Shown: positions 28,134 to 37,267, numbered from the stretch's first letter. The stretch: 64,000 bases of DNA from an uncultured Clostridia bacterium (GCA_946407745.1 CAMJPQ010000001.1:124001-188000), one strand, 5' to 3'. The notes: a model not told the origin generated them from the sequence alone. A program made the numbers and translations.

Positions 28134-28910
28134 CTATTCCTTGGGCAGCGGTTCTTCTCCCACACACCAGCCACGAAGCTTGTTGACAGTGCGCGGTACT
28201 GCGTCTTTGGAATTCTTCCACGGCTCACTGTCATAACGGTAATCAAACTTCTTGATAAACCAGCTGATATCTTCCTGCATACGCTCCAGGTTGTCCTGCT
28301 CCAGCTGCGTTATCTGGCGGATAAACTCAGAAGCTTCCTTTGCAGAAAGTTCTTCCTGAGCCACAGAAAACAGTTCTGCAAGGTGTGGAACACAAACGCC
28401 CTTTCCGCTCAGAAAACGCTTGCGGAACTCGGCGTCGTTCTGATACAGGTGAAAGAATGTGTGATAGTAACGCCGCATGTTTTCCTCAATGCTTTTACAC
28501 ATCAGGCAGGTGGAGCCAAGCTCTTTCAGCGCTGCAATGGCCTCGTCCATCTGCTTTTTCAGAGCGGCGCCGTTTCTTGTCAGCCGCCCAAGAGACAGCG
28601 CGGCAAAGCTGTCCGCAGCCTTTTCAAGGCTTTTGCACTGCTGCAGCACCTTGCTTTTCATTTCGGCGTTGTGGCTTTCCAGCATCAGTGCGTGTCCGAG
28701 CCGGTTGCTCATGCCGTACAGCATTGCGTGATGCTTTTTGCAGAACCCTCTGGCATTGACCTGAATACGTGTATCCGGTTCCATCACGGAAGCGCCCAGA
28801 TAACGGTCAGCCTCGCCAAGCTCTGTCTTCCGCGCTAGTGAACACAAAAGGCATTCGCCGTCCAACTTCAACGCGTCCCAAACCGGTATGGTGTCAATGT
28901 GATATCTCAT
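28134..28910 (-). CDS. DUF6062-like cysteine-motif protein, function unknown
   Basis: 258-residue soluble, mostly helical protein beginning MRYHIDTIPVWDALKL, which I recognise as the DUF6062 type. Four cysteine motifs recur: CLLC near residue 20, CKKHH near 57, CLMC near 135 and CVPH near 172. The arrangement suggests two half-repeats (CxxC then CxxH), possibly binding zinc or another metal. The function is not known. AAGGAG touches the upstream ATG at 28916, so the ATG at 28910, six bases away from it, is the better start. It overlaps the PlsC-like gene by 17 bases and is followed after 12 bases by the fucosidase. Confidence 0.6.
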   Translation of the reverse strand: MRYHIDTIPVWDALKLDGECLLCSLARKTELGEADRYLGASVMEPDTRIQVNARGFCKKHHAMLYGMSNRLGHALMLESHNAEMKSKVLQQCKSLEKAADSFAALSLGRLTRNGAALKKQMDEAIAALKELGSTCLMCKSIEENMRRYYHTFFHLYQNDAEFRKRFLSGKGVCVPHLAELFSVAQEELSAKEASEFIRQITQLEQDNLERMQEDISWFIKKFDYRYDSEPWKNSKDAVPRTVNKLRGWCVGEEPLPKE

Positions 28911-29574
28911 TTTCATCTCCTTGCCTGGGCAGCGCCCGGATGCATCCGTTGAGCTGTGCTTCCAGCTGCTGTGTGATGGAGTGCACCTGGTCAGCTTCCT
29001 CTGCCATCACGTCAGCATTCAGGCCGAGGGGCGGAGGCTCCAGATAGACAGGATCTCCGACAAGCATGCGGAAACGCTTCAGCGGAAATGGGTGATATTC
29101 TCCGTTGTGGTATACAGGCACTACAGGCACCTGTGTCATGGCAGCCAGTGTGACAAAGCCGGGCTTGTATGCACGGACCACGTGGTCAAAGGAGCATTTC
29201 CCTTCGGGACAGAGGTAAATGGAGCCGCCTGCTTTGATGATGGCCCGGCTTTCCCTCAGCCATGCCAAAGACGGATGTTCACGGTCGATGGTGATGCAGG
29301 GCAGGTAGGGAAATATCCTTCGCAGTGCAGAGTATTTGTCCAGCATATCCTGCGCCACAAGCGCAGTAATGGGCTTTTTTCTCAGCAGTGTCAGTATCAC
29401 GGCACCGTCGAAGCCCCTGACATGATTGCTCACTATGACACAGGGCTCGCTCAGGAGTGCGTTTTTTGCCGCGTCGCTTGTAAAATCCATTTTCGGGCGG
29501 AAAATGATCCTGACCAGCCCTCGCAGAAAACATTGCACAATGGTCGTTTTTACGGAAGTGTGTTCTTTTACCAT
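28894..29574 (-). CDS. 1-acyl-sn-glycerol-3-phosphate acyltransferase-like (PlsC)
   Basis: 226-residue acyltransferase of the PlsC family. The catalytic HX4D motif is seen as SNHVRGFDGAV, motif III as YLCPEGKCSFD (usually FPEGTRS) and motif IV as VPVVPVYHN. Such enzymes acylate lysophosphatidic acid or related acceptors at the membrane. The altered motif III suggests a divergent acceptor. The frame is open to 29745, but the upstream part looks non-conserved. ATG 29574 is the likely start, although its ribosome-binding site is weak, so the N-terminus is uncertain. It overlaps the DUF6062-like gene. Confidence 0.78.
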   Translation of the reverse strand: MVKEHTSVKTTIVQCFLRGLVRIIFRPKMDFTSDAAKNALLSEPCVIVSNHVRGFDGAVILTLLRKKPITALVAQDMLDKYSALRRIFPYLPCITIDREHPSLAWLRESRAIIKAGGSIYLCPEGKCSFDHVVRAYKPGFVTLAAMTQVPVVPVYHNGEYHPFPLKRFRMLVGDPVYLEPPPLGLNADVMAEEADQVHSITQQLEAQLNGCIRALPRQGDENEISH

Positions 29575-29900
29575 GTAGCTTGTAATGCCTGCTTTCTTTG
29601 GAAAACACTGATTCATTGGCCGGCATGCCCAACAGCATCGCCTGTGCGATCTGATGAGTATAAAAAGCTTACTTTTGCCCGATGCTTCGTTTGTTTGCAC
29701 TTGCATCTCGCGAATAATCTGCTGCCAACCGAATATCGCATTCAATCAGCGGCTCTTAGGACCTGTCAGAAAATGACTTGTATGGTGTGTGGTGATCGAA
29801 TTTGTCCGGCAAGGCGGAGACGATGCGAGGCACGCAGGCAAGAATGCAACCTGGTCAAATCCGGTCAAGCGGAATACGCAAATGATCGAGCGCCAAATCC
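29575..29900. other. 326-base region without a convincing gene
   Basis: It lies between the rluA-type stop and the PlsC-like start. Open frames here are extensions or shadows. A GC-rich portion around 29790-29900 contains two close copies of GGTCAA (29853-29858 and 29863-29868 region) and shows no coding pattern, clear promoter or terminator. It may be a relic or an interspersed repeat. Confidence 0.35.
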
Positions 29901-30773
29901 TCAGAACGGGCAGGAAATCTCAAACTGCCTGCCATCGAGATGGGGCAGGCGCCCCTGCGTATCCAGCGTCAGCGAGGTTGCACAGAGCATCAGCTTACCC
30001 TGGCAGTGGTGCGCTCTGTTTAAAGCCCTGTCTCCGTACACATCATCGCCCAGCAATGGATGCCCTAATGCGGCCATATGGGCCCTGATCTGGTGCGTCC
30101 TGCCTGTGATCAGATGAATCCGCAGACGGGAAACGGGACCGGGCGTGATTGTCTGGTATTCAGTTGTGATGGGAACTGCACCAATCCTGGGCTTGTCGCT
30201 GACAAAGACCCTGGCGGCTTTTTCGTCTTTGGTGAGAAAAGCCCTGCACACAGCCTCGGGAGGCTTTGGCTGTCCCTTGACGAGACAGACATAGCGCTTA
30301 TCCAGTGTGCGCTTTTTGAATACATCGGTCAGTATCCCGGCGGCTTCCTCCGTTTTGGCGAAAAGAAGCAGGCCGCTTGTCTGGTTGTCCAGCCGATGAC
30401 AGGCAATCGGCAGCTGCCCGCTCTGGGATGCCTTCTGTATATACCTCGCTGCCAACTGAGAGACCGTCACACCGCCAGCATCGTCTTCTTCCACTGAAAT
30501 GCCCGCTCGTTTATTGATCAGCAGCACGTCGGCATCTTCGTAGACTACATCGAGCGGTTCCCGCTCCTGATATTCCATAAAGTACACCTGTACCGACTGA
30601 TGCGCCAGCAGGCGATCGGCAGGCTTCACGCGGATGCCGTTTACCTTGACATCCCTGTGTTGAAAGACAGACCGCAGCGCAGCGTCATCCAGCTGTGGGG
30701 CGTTCTTTTTCAGGAATGCATCCACCCTCTGCCCCTCGGCTCCGGCAGGCACCTCAAAAACAAGCATAGCCAT
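29901..30773 (-). CDS. RluA family pseudouridine synthase
   Basis: 290-residue protein with an N-terminal S4 RNA-binding domain (QRVDAFLKKNAPQLDDAALR... VKVNGIRVKPADRLLA). The RluA catalytic domain has the active-site motif ACHRLDNQTSGLLLFAKT (catalytic Asp in HRLD), followed by RYVCLVKG, LITGRTHQIRAHMAALGHPLLGDDVYG and a C-terminal LxxP segment. It converts uridine to pseudouridine in rRNA or tRNA; the site cannot be inferred. The ATG at 30773 shares one base with the stop of the upstream gene (TAATG) and has GGAGG seven bases before it. Confidence 0.92.
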   Translation of the reverse strand: MAMLVFEVPAGAEGQRVDAFLKKNAPQLDDAALRSVFQHRDVKVNGIRVKPADRLLAHQSVQVYFMEYQEREPLDVVYEDADVLLINKRAGISVEEDDAGGVTVSQLAARYIQKASQSGQLPIACHRLDNQTSGLLLFAKTEEAAGILTDVFKKRTLDKRYVCLVKGQPKPPEAVCRAFLTKDEKAARVFVSDKPRIGAVPITTEYQTITPGPVSRLRIHLITGRTHQIRAHMAALGHPLLGDDVYGDRALNRAHHCQGKLMLCATSLTLDTQGRLPHLDGRQFEISCPF

Positions 30774-31813
30774 TATTGTGCCTCCGCGGAATCCGTACAG
30801 AAGATCCACCTGGGAGTGTGCTCTCTGATCCGCTGCAGCGCACCGACCAGCGTCTCTGTCGGCTTGCAGATAATCATGGACTGCAGGATTTCGACCAGAT
30901 CAGCCAGCCCGGCCCCCTGCTTTGCGGCAAAGCGAATGTTCTCAACGACGCCATGGGCTGTCATCTCCGGCCTCGCTACCGGATAGACAGCGGTTGCAAG
31001 AGAAACAGCGGCCTTTTTTTCTTCTTCGGAAGACGCTTCCATCCAGTCAGAACTCCAAGTGCTTTGAAAGAAAGGAGCAATCGATCTGATCTGTGATAAT
31101 ACAAGAGGTACCTCAACACAGGCCGGATGGAGCAAAACAATGCTGCCGCGCTGGTCGCTGACCCAGTCATAGGCAGAAAGGATGGATCTTCTCAAAAGCC
31201 TCGCAGCATGGGGCTGGGTGTATTCAGACAGATCACGGTAGAACAGACCGACAGCGTCCTCATAGAGCATGGCTCCGAATGCGCTTAGCAGACCTGTGAT
31301 ACGCTGATGACAGTTGAGTGCCTTCTGCCTTGTAAAGCTGAAGTCAAAGGAGGCGCCCAGAAACGTCAGATACATTCCCAACGTAGGAGGAAGGGAAAGT
31401 GTATAGTTGCCCGCTTCATCCCAGTCCAGAAAACACCACAGTTTGCGGACAAGCGCTTCAGCGTCAAACAGCTCGTAAGGGTCATGGAGTGAAGTCTGCC
31501 CGCCTTCTGCGTAGATTCTGTCCAGCAGACGCTGTTCGGAAACGGGCAAAAAGAGCTGCTGCTCGAACAGCTCTTCTCGCACCTGGCGTTCCAGATAATC
31601 AGCTGTGTGCAACGCAGCGGAGCAGGGATGCTCCTCTGCGTCAAACGAAATGCGCCACAGCTCTTCAGATCTTTCGTCTGTCAGGTCTTCAAACAAGCAG
31701 CAATCCGGCCAGAAGGACATGCGCTCCTGGCATGCTTGCAGCTTGAGTTCATGAATGCGGGTGAATGTCTTCTCTGCCCAGGACAGAGAAGAAAGGTCGA
31801 AATCTCTGCGCAT
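30773..31813 (-). CDS. Unrecognised protein coupled to a pseudouridine synthase
   Basis: About 346 residues if started at the ATG 31813 (MRRDFDLSSLSWAEKTFTR). The frame stays open to a TTG at 31873 inside the ilvE 3' end, and neither start has a clear ribosome-binding site. The protein looks soluble, with many acidic residues, several cysteines (CLFED, CSAALH, CHQRI) and long helical stretches (AAVSLATAVYPVARPEM; GLADLVEILQSMIICKP). No signal peptide, membrane span or known motif was recognised. It is translationally coupled to the RluA-type gene and follows ilvE closely. No function is proposed. Confidence 0.6.
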   Translation of the reverse strand: MRRDFDLSSLSWAEKTFTRIHELKLQACQERMSFWPDCCLFEDLTDERSEELWRISFDAEEHPCSAALHTADYLERQVREELFEQQLFLPVSEQRLLDRIYAEGGQTSLHDPYELFDAEALVRKLWCFLDWDEAGNYTLSLPPTLGMYLTFLGASFDFSFTRQKALNCHQRITGLLSAFGAMLYEDAVGLFYRDLSEYTQPHAARLLRRSILSAYDWVSDQRGSIVLLHPACVEVPLVLSQIRSIAPFFQSTWSSDWMEASSEEEKKAAVSLATAVYPVARPEMTAHGVVENIRFAAKQGAGLADLVEILQSMIICKPTETLVGALQRIREHTPRWIFCTDSAEAQ

Positions 31814-31851
31814 ATTATTTACGGAAAAAGAAGGAATCGGATGATGCCTGA

Positions 31852-32922
31852 TCAGGACAGCTTGACAATCCAATGGTTGCTGTCGGCCACGCGGCCGTAC
31901 TGGATGCCGGTCAGGGTGTCATAAAGCTTCTGAGCAACCGGCCCGATTTCGCCGCCGCCGATGATCAGCTTTTCATCCTTCCAGCACAGTTCGCCCACGG
32001 GAGAAATGACTGCAGCCGTACCGGTACCGAAAGCCTCCGTAAGTGTGCCGTTTTTAATATCGTTGAATATATCAGCAATCGCAAGCCGCTTTTCTTCAAC
32101 TGTGTAGCCAAGCTGCCTTGCAAGTGTCAGAATGGAATCTCTTGTAATACCGGGCAGAATCGAGCCGTTGAGCATCGGAGTCACGATATGGTTCCCATAG
32201 GCGAACATCATATTCATGGAACCGACTTCTTCTACATATTTCTGTTCCACGCCATCCAGCCAGAGCACCTGGGAGTATCCCTTCTTCTCGGCAAGGTCGC
32301 CGGCCAGTATGGAGGCAGCGTAATTGCCTGCGCACTTGGTAAAGCCAGTACCTCCCCTGACGGCACGGACATACTCATCTTCAACATAAATACCTACAGG
32401 CTTCAGCCCTTCTTTGTAATAAGAGCCAACCGGGGAGGCAATGATGAAGAAGAGATAATGCTTTGCGGCGTGCACGCCGAGCTGGGCATCCATGGAGATC
32501 ATGGTTGGCCGGATGTAGAGGGAAGTGCCGGGCTGATGTGGCACCCAGTCGGCCTCAATTTCCACCAGCTTCTTCAGGCCGGCCAGCGCGGTTTCTTCGT
32601 CCAGGTCAGGCATGCACATGCGGCGGGCAGAGCGGGTCATCCGCGCCATGTTGTCCGCCGGGCGGAACAGCTGCAGGCCGCCATCGGCGCGGCGGTATAC
32701 TTTGGTGCCCTCAAATATCGCTTGGCCATAGTGAAAGACCATGGAGGCAGGATCCATTGAAAAATCGCCGTAGGGCACGATCCTGGGGTCGACCCATCCC
32801 TCACCGCGGTAATAATCCATGAGGAACATATGATCGGTAAAGATAGAGCCAAAGCCAAGCTTGCTCTCATCTTCCGGCTTTGCCTTTGGGGTATTTGTGA
32901 GTGTTACGGCAATGCTTTTCAT
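31852..32922 (-). CDS. ilvE: Branched-chain amino acid aminotransferase
   Basis: 356-residue fold-type IV PLP aminotransferase (BCAT group II, eukaryote-like long form). The PLP lysine is in GTGFTKCAGNYAAS near residue 198, and the phosphate-binding LPGITRDSIL lies later. ALFEGTK-type (here AIFEGTKVYRR) and YIRPTMISMD segments are also diagnostic. It catalyses the last step of Leu, Ile and Val synthesis or the first of their breakdown. It has its own strong promoter just upstream. Confidence 0.95.
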   Translation of the reverse strand: MKSIAVTLTNTPKAKPEDESKLGFGSIFTDHMFLMDYYRGEGWVDPRIVPYGDFSMDPASMVFHYGQAIFEGTKVYRRADGGLQLFRPADNMARMTRSARRMCMPDLDEETALAGLKKLVEIEADWVPHQPGTSLYIRPTMISMDAQLGVHAAKHYLFFIIASPVGSYYKEGLKPVGIYVEDEYVRAVRGGTGFTKCAGNYAASILAGDLAEKKGYSQVLWLDGVEQKYVEEVGSMNMMFAYGNHIVTPMLNGSILPGITRDSILTLARQLGYTVEEKRLAIADIFNDIKNGTLTEAFGTGTAAVISPVGELCWKDEKLIIGGGEIGPVAQKLYDTLTGIQYGRVADSNHWIVKLS

Positions 32923-32975
32923 CGTACAGCCTCCTATGTTTCAGCGCCTGTAAACAGCTGCTGTAGTCAGCTTCT

Positions 32976-33003
32976 ATTATAATCCGGCAGAAAGTGATGT
33001 CAA
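32976..33003 (-). promoter_or_regulatory. Consensus promoter of ilvE
   Basis: On the minus strand, a perfect TTGACA (33003-32998), a 16-base spacer and a perfect TATAAT (32981-32976) lie ~55 bases before ilvE. No T-box motif is seen in the short leader. Confidence 0.85.
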
Positions 33004-33042
33004 GCGAGAAACACAGCGAGAACAATAGCGATGGCACTGGTC

Positions 33043-33606
33043 TCATTCTTCCGCCGCGACCTTATTCTCACAGATTTTCTTCAGCGTAGCAGGAACACCG
33101 GCGTAAACGCCGTTTGGAACGGTATCCGTCAGCAAAACGGCATTTGCGGCAACAACTGTGCCATCTGCCACGTGAATATTGCCCAACACCTTCGACCCGG
33201 CACAGAAAATGCAGCGATCACCAATAACCGGCATATCAGACTGCTTGCTCTCTGCGATCTGCTTCCGTCCGAAGGTCACCTGCTGATAAACAGTGCAGTT
33301 TTCCCCCATCACCAGCCCCTGTCCGAAGACGATGCCGTTTGGATGAGGAAGCACAAGGCCCTTACCTATCCTGACACGGGGGCCCACAAAGCAGCCATAG
33401 CGTTTTTCAAAACGGCTGCGGTACCTGCGCCACCGGAGATAGCCAAGCTTGGAAGCGCTGCCCTCACTGAGCCGCTGCACCTTGCGGAGCATATAATTTG
33501 CGTTCTTGCCAAGGCCCGGGGCTCTGAGATAAAGGCGCTGCAGGAGGTTCCTCCGCTTACCGAGGTAAACCTCTTGCAAAATGATTTGATCGTAATCTTG
33601 TTTCAC
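33043..33606 (-). CDS. Hexapeptide-repeat acetyltransferase (serine acetyltransferase-like)
   Basis: 187-residue left-handed beta-helix acyltransferase. Hexapeptide repeats run from about residue 75 (VGPRVRIGKGLVLPHPNGIVFGQGLVMGENCTVYQQVTFG) through the GSKVLGNIHVADGTVVAANAV turns. The pattern is that of CysE and of the acetyltransferases found in polysaccharide clusters. It ends with the usual GVPATLKK segment. It lacks the long CysE N-terminal helical domain. Because it sits 41 bases downstream of three polysaccharide genes, sugar O-acetylation fits better than cysteine synthesis. Confidence 0.82.
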   Translation of the reverse strand: MKQDYDQIILQEVYLGKRRNLLQRLYLRAPGLGKNANYMLRKVQRLSEGSASKLGYLRWRRYRSRFEKRYGCFVGPRVRIGKGLVLPHPNGIVFGQGLVMGENCTVYQQVTFGRKQIAESKQSDMPVIGDRCIFCAGSKVLGNIHVADGTVVAANAVLLTDTVPNGVYAGVPATLKKICENKVAAEE

Positions 33607-33647
33607 TGTGTGCTCCTTTTATCAGCTGGACTATCATTCAAGCAGCA

Positions 33648-34670
33648 TCAGCTGTGTCCCAGCAGCTTTCTTGTTATTTTTGAAACCTTGCATCTTGCAT
33701 AGAGCAGCCATGTCAGGCCGTGATGGATGCAGAAATGGGAAAAACGGGAGAATTCCCGAAGCTCGCCTGAGCGAATCTGCGGCTGTGCGAGCCGATACGT
33801 CGGGAAGGCTTTGATCTCTTCCATATGCTGCCGGTATTCTGGATAGTCACGGCTGATTGCAGTGATTGATCTGGAAAAGGAGAGCAGATAATCCATATAC
33901 GCCACAAAAAAGCAATGCAGCGTTTTTTCACTGACTCGCATCAATTTGAGCTGTTCAAGTACATAGGCACGGACGGCTTCATAGTCCAGGCAGTATTTCC
34001 ATTTGAAATTCCGCCCGCGGCCAGAGGCACTGAGACGATAGTTGTACAGCGGAGTGTCCAGGTAATAGATAGATGAAGCATTTCGCAAAAGCGCCATGCT
34101 CTGCAGCAAATCCTCCCCCTTTTTATCCTGAAAGCGGCTGTAATCGGCATCAATATCAATGATGGAACGTTTTGCTGCCTTGGACCAGATGGAATTGAGG
34201 AGTATACTCGAAACAAAAGTCTGCATGAACTTTTCTTTTACCTGAGCGCTGAAAAGGGTTCTGTCCGGGAAAACACCGGTCTCAGCCCTGACGAGTTCAC
34301 CGCTGTCGCGAATCCGTTTATAGCGGAAAAGAACGAGATCCGCGTGCGTTTCCTCGATGGCCTTGTCTACTTCTTTCAGCAGATTCGGCTCCCAGAAATC
34401 GTCTGAGTCCAGAAAAAGCACATATTCGCCTCTGGCAGCTTTCAGCGCATAGCGCCGGGTAAGCAGGAGACCTTCGTTTTCCTTTGATTGATAAATAATG
34501 CGAGCATCTTTTTCCGCGTAGCGGCGACAGATTTCCGGACTCCCGTCAGTTGAACCGTCATTGGTCAGTATCAGTTCAAAGTCTGTAACTTGCTGAGCCA
34601 GCACGGATTCTATGCACTGAGGGAGATACTTCTCCATATTATAAACAGGCACCAGAATGCTGTACTTCAT
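33648..34670 (-). CDS. Family 2 glycosyltransferase
   Basis: 340-residue GT-A fold transferase. The N-terminus YSILVPVYNMEKYLPQCIES is typical, the nucleotide-binding TNDGSTDGS follows, and the metal-binding DXD-like motif is FLDSDDFW near residue 97. It uses an NDP-sugar to extend a surface polysaccharide on the cytoplasmic face. The ATG at 34670 is chosen (GGGG stretch upstream, homology starts here) over the longer open frame. It lies four bases after the GT4 gene. Confidence 0.9.
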   Translation of the reverse strand: MKYSILVPVYNMEKYLPQCIESVLAQQVTDFELILTNDGSTDGSPEICRRYAEKDARIIYQSKENEGLLLTRRYALKAARGEYVLFLDSDDFWEPNLLKEVDKAIEETHADLVLFRYKRIRDSGELVRAETGVFPDRTLFSAQVKEKFMQTFVSSILLNSIWSKAAKRSIIDIDADYSRFQDKKGEDLLQSMALLRNASSIYYLDTPLYNYRLSASGRGRNFKWKYCLDYEAVRAYVLEQLKLMRVSEKTLHCFFVAYMDYLLSFSRSITAISRDYPEYRQHMEEIKAFPTYRLAQPQIRSGELREFSRFSHFCIHHGLTWLLYARCKVSKITRKLLGHS

Positions 34671-34674
34671 CTGC

Positions 34675-35838
34675 TTACCCCTGCCTGCTGCCACCTGAGA
34701 CAGCCTGTTTGATTCGATCGTAAAAGCTGTTCCGGCGCTCCTGGAGGACAGCCTGATCGTATTCGTGCGCTTTTTTATAGTTTTGCTGTGCGTAAACGGC
34801 CCGGTCTGCCCTGACCATCTTTTCTATGACGGCAGCTGTATCTGCAGGATCGGCACGCCTGAAAATGCATTCCTGCGGTATCAGCTCAGGAATACCTGCT
34901 GTTTTCGCACCAAGGGAGGGACAGGCACGGCTCATGGCTTCAATGACAGAACGGGGAAGACCTTCCTGAAGGCTCGGCTGAATATAAATGTCTGCACTGT
35001 CAAGCTCCTCCATTACGCGCTGCCGGGTAAGCCCTCCCAGAAATACAACCTGGTTCGATACCCCACATTCGTCAGCTATATGCTGCAGGCGATCGGGACT
35101 GCCGTTCCCTGCCAGCCGGTACTCCACCCGCAGGCCCTTTTCGAGAAGCAACTTCATGGCGCGGATAACATACTCCTGCCCCTTGTAGGGCACATCGATA
35201 GCAGCTGCTGTGAACAATACGCAGGTCTTCTCTTTGGCTTCGACAATATGGCGGAGCCTTTTTTCAAGCACACCCGGTTCGCTGCAATCAATGATCGCAT
35301 TGGAAGCTGAAATGGTGGGGCAGTGGCAGGGGTACCTTTTTTGAAGGAAATGCTCAGTCACATAGACCGCATAGTCCGCCTTTCCTACGGTTCTTCTCAT
35401 CATCAGATAAGAAGGCGCAGCGAGAAGCTTTGAAGCAGTGCTGTAATTCCAATACGAGTCCCATGTACAGCCGACAACTTCTACCAGATAAGGAACATGC
35501 AGCTTTCTGGCGATGGCGGCTGCATGGTTTGCAGCGACAGACGGAACCCGTGCGACCACCAGACTGCATTTTCCAATCTGCTGGCGCATTTCAGCGTCGT
35601 GCTTTCCGAGCGCCGCTTCCTTCAATGTGCGCACATTAACCGTTTCACTCACAAGCGATGTGATTTCCTCGTACCTTCCAGGTAGAGAGGAAATGTCCGC
35701 ATGATAAATCCTGGAACAGAGGATCACTTCCTGAAAAGCGTCATGATATCTTTTCAAAACGATCCGAAAAGAATTGGTACTGTAAAGCCTGTCGTCAATA
35801 AGATAAATCTTTGCTTCAGTCGCAATAAATATCTTCAC
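34675..35838 (-). CDS. Family 4 glycosyltransferase
   Basis: 387-residue GT-B fold transferase. The C-terminal domain has VVFLGGLTRQRVMEELDSAD and the EX7E motif in EGLPRSVIEAMSRACP, which bind the sugar nucleotide. The N-terminal acceptor domain begins MKIFIATEAKIYLIDD. A retaining mechanism on surface polysaccharide intermediates is expected. The start is a GTG at 35838 that overlaps the upstream stop as GTGA, with GGAG ten bases before it. Confidence 0.9.
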   Translation of the reverse strand: MKIFIATEAKIYLIDDRLYSTNSFRIVLKRYHDAFQEVILCSRIYHADISSLPGRYEEITSLVSETVNVRTLKEAALGKHDAEMRQQIGKCSLVVARVPSVAANHAAAIARKLHVPYLVEVVGCTWDSYWNYSTASKLLAAPSYLMMRRTVGKADYAVYVTEHFLQKRYPCHCPTISASNAIIDCSEPGVLEKRLRHIVEAKEKTCVLFTAAAIDVPYKGQEYVIRAMKLLLEKGLRVEYRLAGNGSPDRLQHIADECGVSNQVVFLGGLTRQRVMEELDSADIYIQPSLQEGLPRSVIEAMSRACPSLGAKTAGIPELIPQECIFRRADPADTAAVIEKMVRADRAVYAQQNYKKAHEYDQAVLQERRNSFYDRIKQAVSGGSRQG

Positions 35839-37154
35839 TTCATTGCACTCCTTAATTCTGATACAAGCTGACGATAGCCATCTGATAGTGCTTGCTGGTT
35901 TTCTTCAAGCCGAGACAGCACTACACTCCGCTCAGAAACAAGCTTGCGGAAGGTTTCAATCAGCTGCTCGCCCGATAGCCTTTCAATCGAAACGGCAAAG
36001 TCACTCAATCCGAGGTCATGCATAATGCCTGTTCCCTTGTTTCCGCCGTAGGTGATGGCCATCACAGGCACCTTCTCCGTAAGCGAGAAAATGACAGAAT
36101 GGAACCGTGTCCCCACAACGTAATCCATTTTTGAGTAGACCGTCTTGAGCTGCCTGCAGTTCAGCTCTCTGTTTGAATAAACAGGAACTGTTTTCCCTGA
36201 AGCCTTTATCATATCAGCGATTTCCTGTATGCAGATCATATCCTGTTCATGATGGTTTTCAGAAAAAACATGCTCAATCAGCACAGGATGATAGCCTTCC
36301 TCCAGTAGCCAGAGAATCAGCTTTTCAACAGAATGCTTGTAATCCTGATACAGTTCTTCAGCATTGCTTTTCCCCGGAAAGCGGTAAGGCCGCACGGTAA
36401 TGCCGACGGTTTTTCCGGATGAAAGAGAAATGCCTTTGGATGCCAGGTCAGAAACTGCATCAAAGGAAGCGTCCTTTTCAAGATACATTGCCAGGTCGCG
36501 ACTCAGATGGGAATCAATGCCGCAGTCTGCCTTCAGGACTTGCTGAGAGGCACTCTCTCTTGAATAGACAAGCCGGCATCTTGACAGACACTTTTTAACC
36601 AGGCGGCGGGAATAACCGGTCACGAACGGGCCGTAAGAATTTGGCATGACATAGACTGGGATGCCCATGGATAAAGCCAGATTGATGTGATAGAGGAAGA
36701 AATAAATCTTGTATGTATCCACCAGCCCGTCATAGGCGTGCAAAAAACCCCCGCCCTTTACGAAAGCGGCTTTTGCCTGCTGATAAATAGCCAGCGTTTT
36801 CTTCTGCTCTTTGCTGAGAAGCTTGGCTGCCAGCGGGCGGGTTGCCTTTTTGCTGAGCGGAAATGCAATGAGCAAATCAAGTACAGCGCGCAGCGCCCAC
36901 TTCAGCTTCAACGCAATGCCATAAGAAATATTCTGCTTATCCTTTGCTGCATGCATGGATGGATGTGGCAAAAGGTAAGGCAGTGAGGAGATCCCGATTT
37001 TTTGAGACTCTTTGCCGCATTCTTCAGTGGCAATCATCGAATAATGCCCGCTAAAGCCGGCTGATTTTGCCACCTCCACGGTTTCCCAGATCAGGGCCTG
37101 ATCACCCCGGTTTGTATCGTCACACCCTGGAAGAATTAGGTATTCATTCGCCAT
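35835..37154 (-). CDS. Polysaccharide pyruvyl transferase family protein
   Basis: 439-residue protein of the PF04230 family, which adds ketal pyruvate to polysaccharides. Typical segments are LILPGCDDTNRGDQALIW at the N-terminus, PVYVMPNSYGPF, VYSRESAS, KTVGITVRPYRFP and YVVGTRFHSVIFSLTEKVPVMAITYGGNKG near the end. It should act with the two glycosyltransferases and the acetyltransferase downstream to make a decorated, negatively charged surface glycan. The start is ATG 37154, with GTG 37157 as an alternative. No good ribosome-binding site is visible and a TATAAT lies at 37163-37158, directly before the start. Confidence 0.85.
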   Translation of the reverse strand: MANEYLILPGCDDTNRGDQALIWETVEVAKSAGFSGHYSMIATEECGKESQKIGISSLPYLLPHPSMHAAKDKQNISYGIALKLKWALRAVLDLLIAFPLSKKATRPLAAKLLSKEQKKTLAIYQQAKAAFVKGGGFLHAYDGLVDTYKIYFFLYHINLALSMGIPVYVMPNSYGPFVTGYSRRLVKKCLSRCRLVYSRESASQQVLKADCGIDSHLSRDLAMYLEKDASFDAVSDLASKGISLSSGKTVGITVRPYRFPGKSNAEELYQDYKHSVEKLILWLLEEGYHPVLIEHVFSENHHEQDMICIQEIADMIKASGKTVPVYSNRELNCRQLKTVYSKMDYVVGTRFHSVIFSLTEKVPVMAITYGGNKGTGIMHDLGLSDFAVSIERLSGEQLIETFRKLVSERSVVLSRLEENQQALSDGYRQLVSELRSAMK

Positions 37155-37217
37155 CACATTATACCCACTATCTGTCTGTTTCGGTGGAGCATACCCAAAT
37201 GCCTAAAAATGAAAGGT

Positions 37218-37259
37218 TTGTGCATCCATCATTCACAGAGGGGCCAGATGAATGCACAA
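37218..37259 (-). terminator. Probable terminator of the purine operon
   Basis: TTGTGCAT (37218-37225) and ATGCACAA (37252-37259) pair exactly, with further partial pairing (CATC/GATG) inside. On the minus strand a CATTTTTAGG stretch follows within about ten bases. It lies just after the xpt stop. Confidence 0.55.
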
Positions 37260-37267
37260 CCATCATA

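Noticed and set aside
29755..29900. Remnant of a transposon
   Set aside because: No terminal inverted repeats or transposase-like codons were found; left as an unexplained non-coding stretch.
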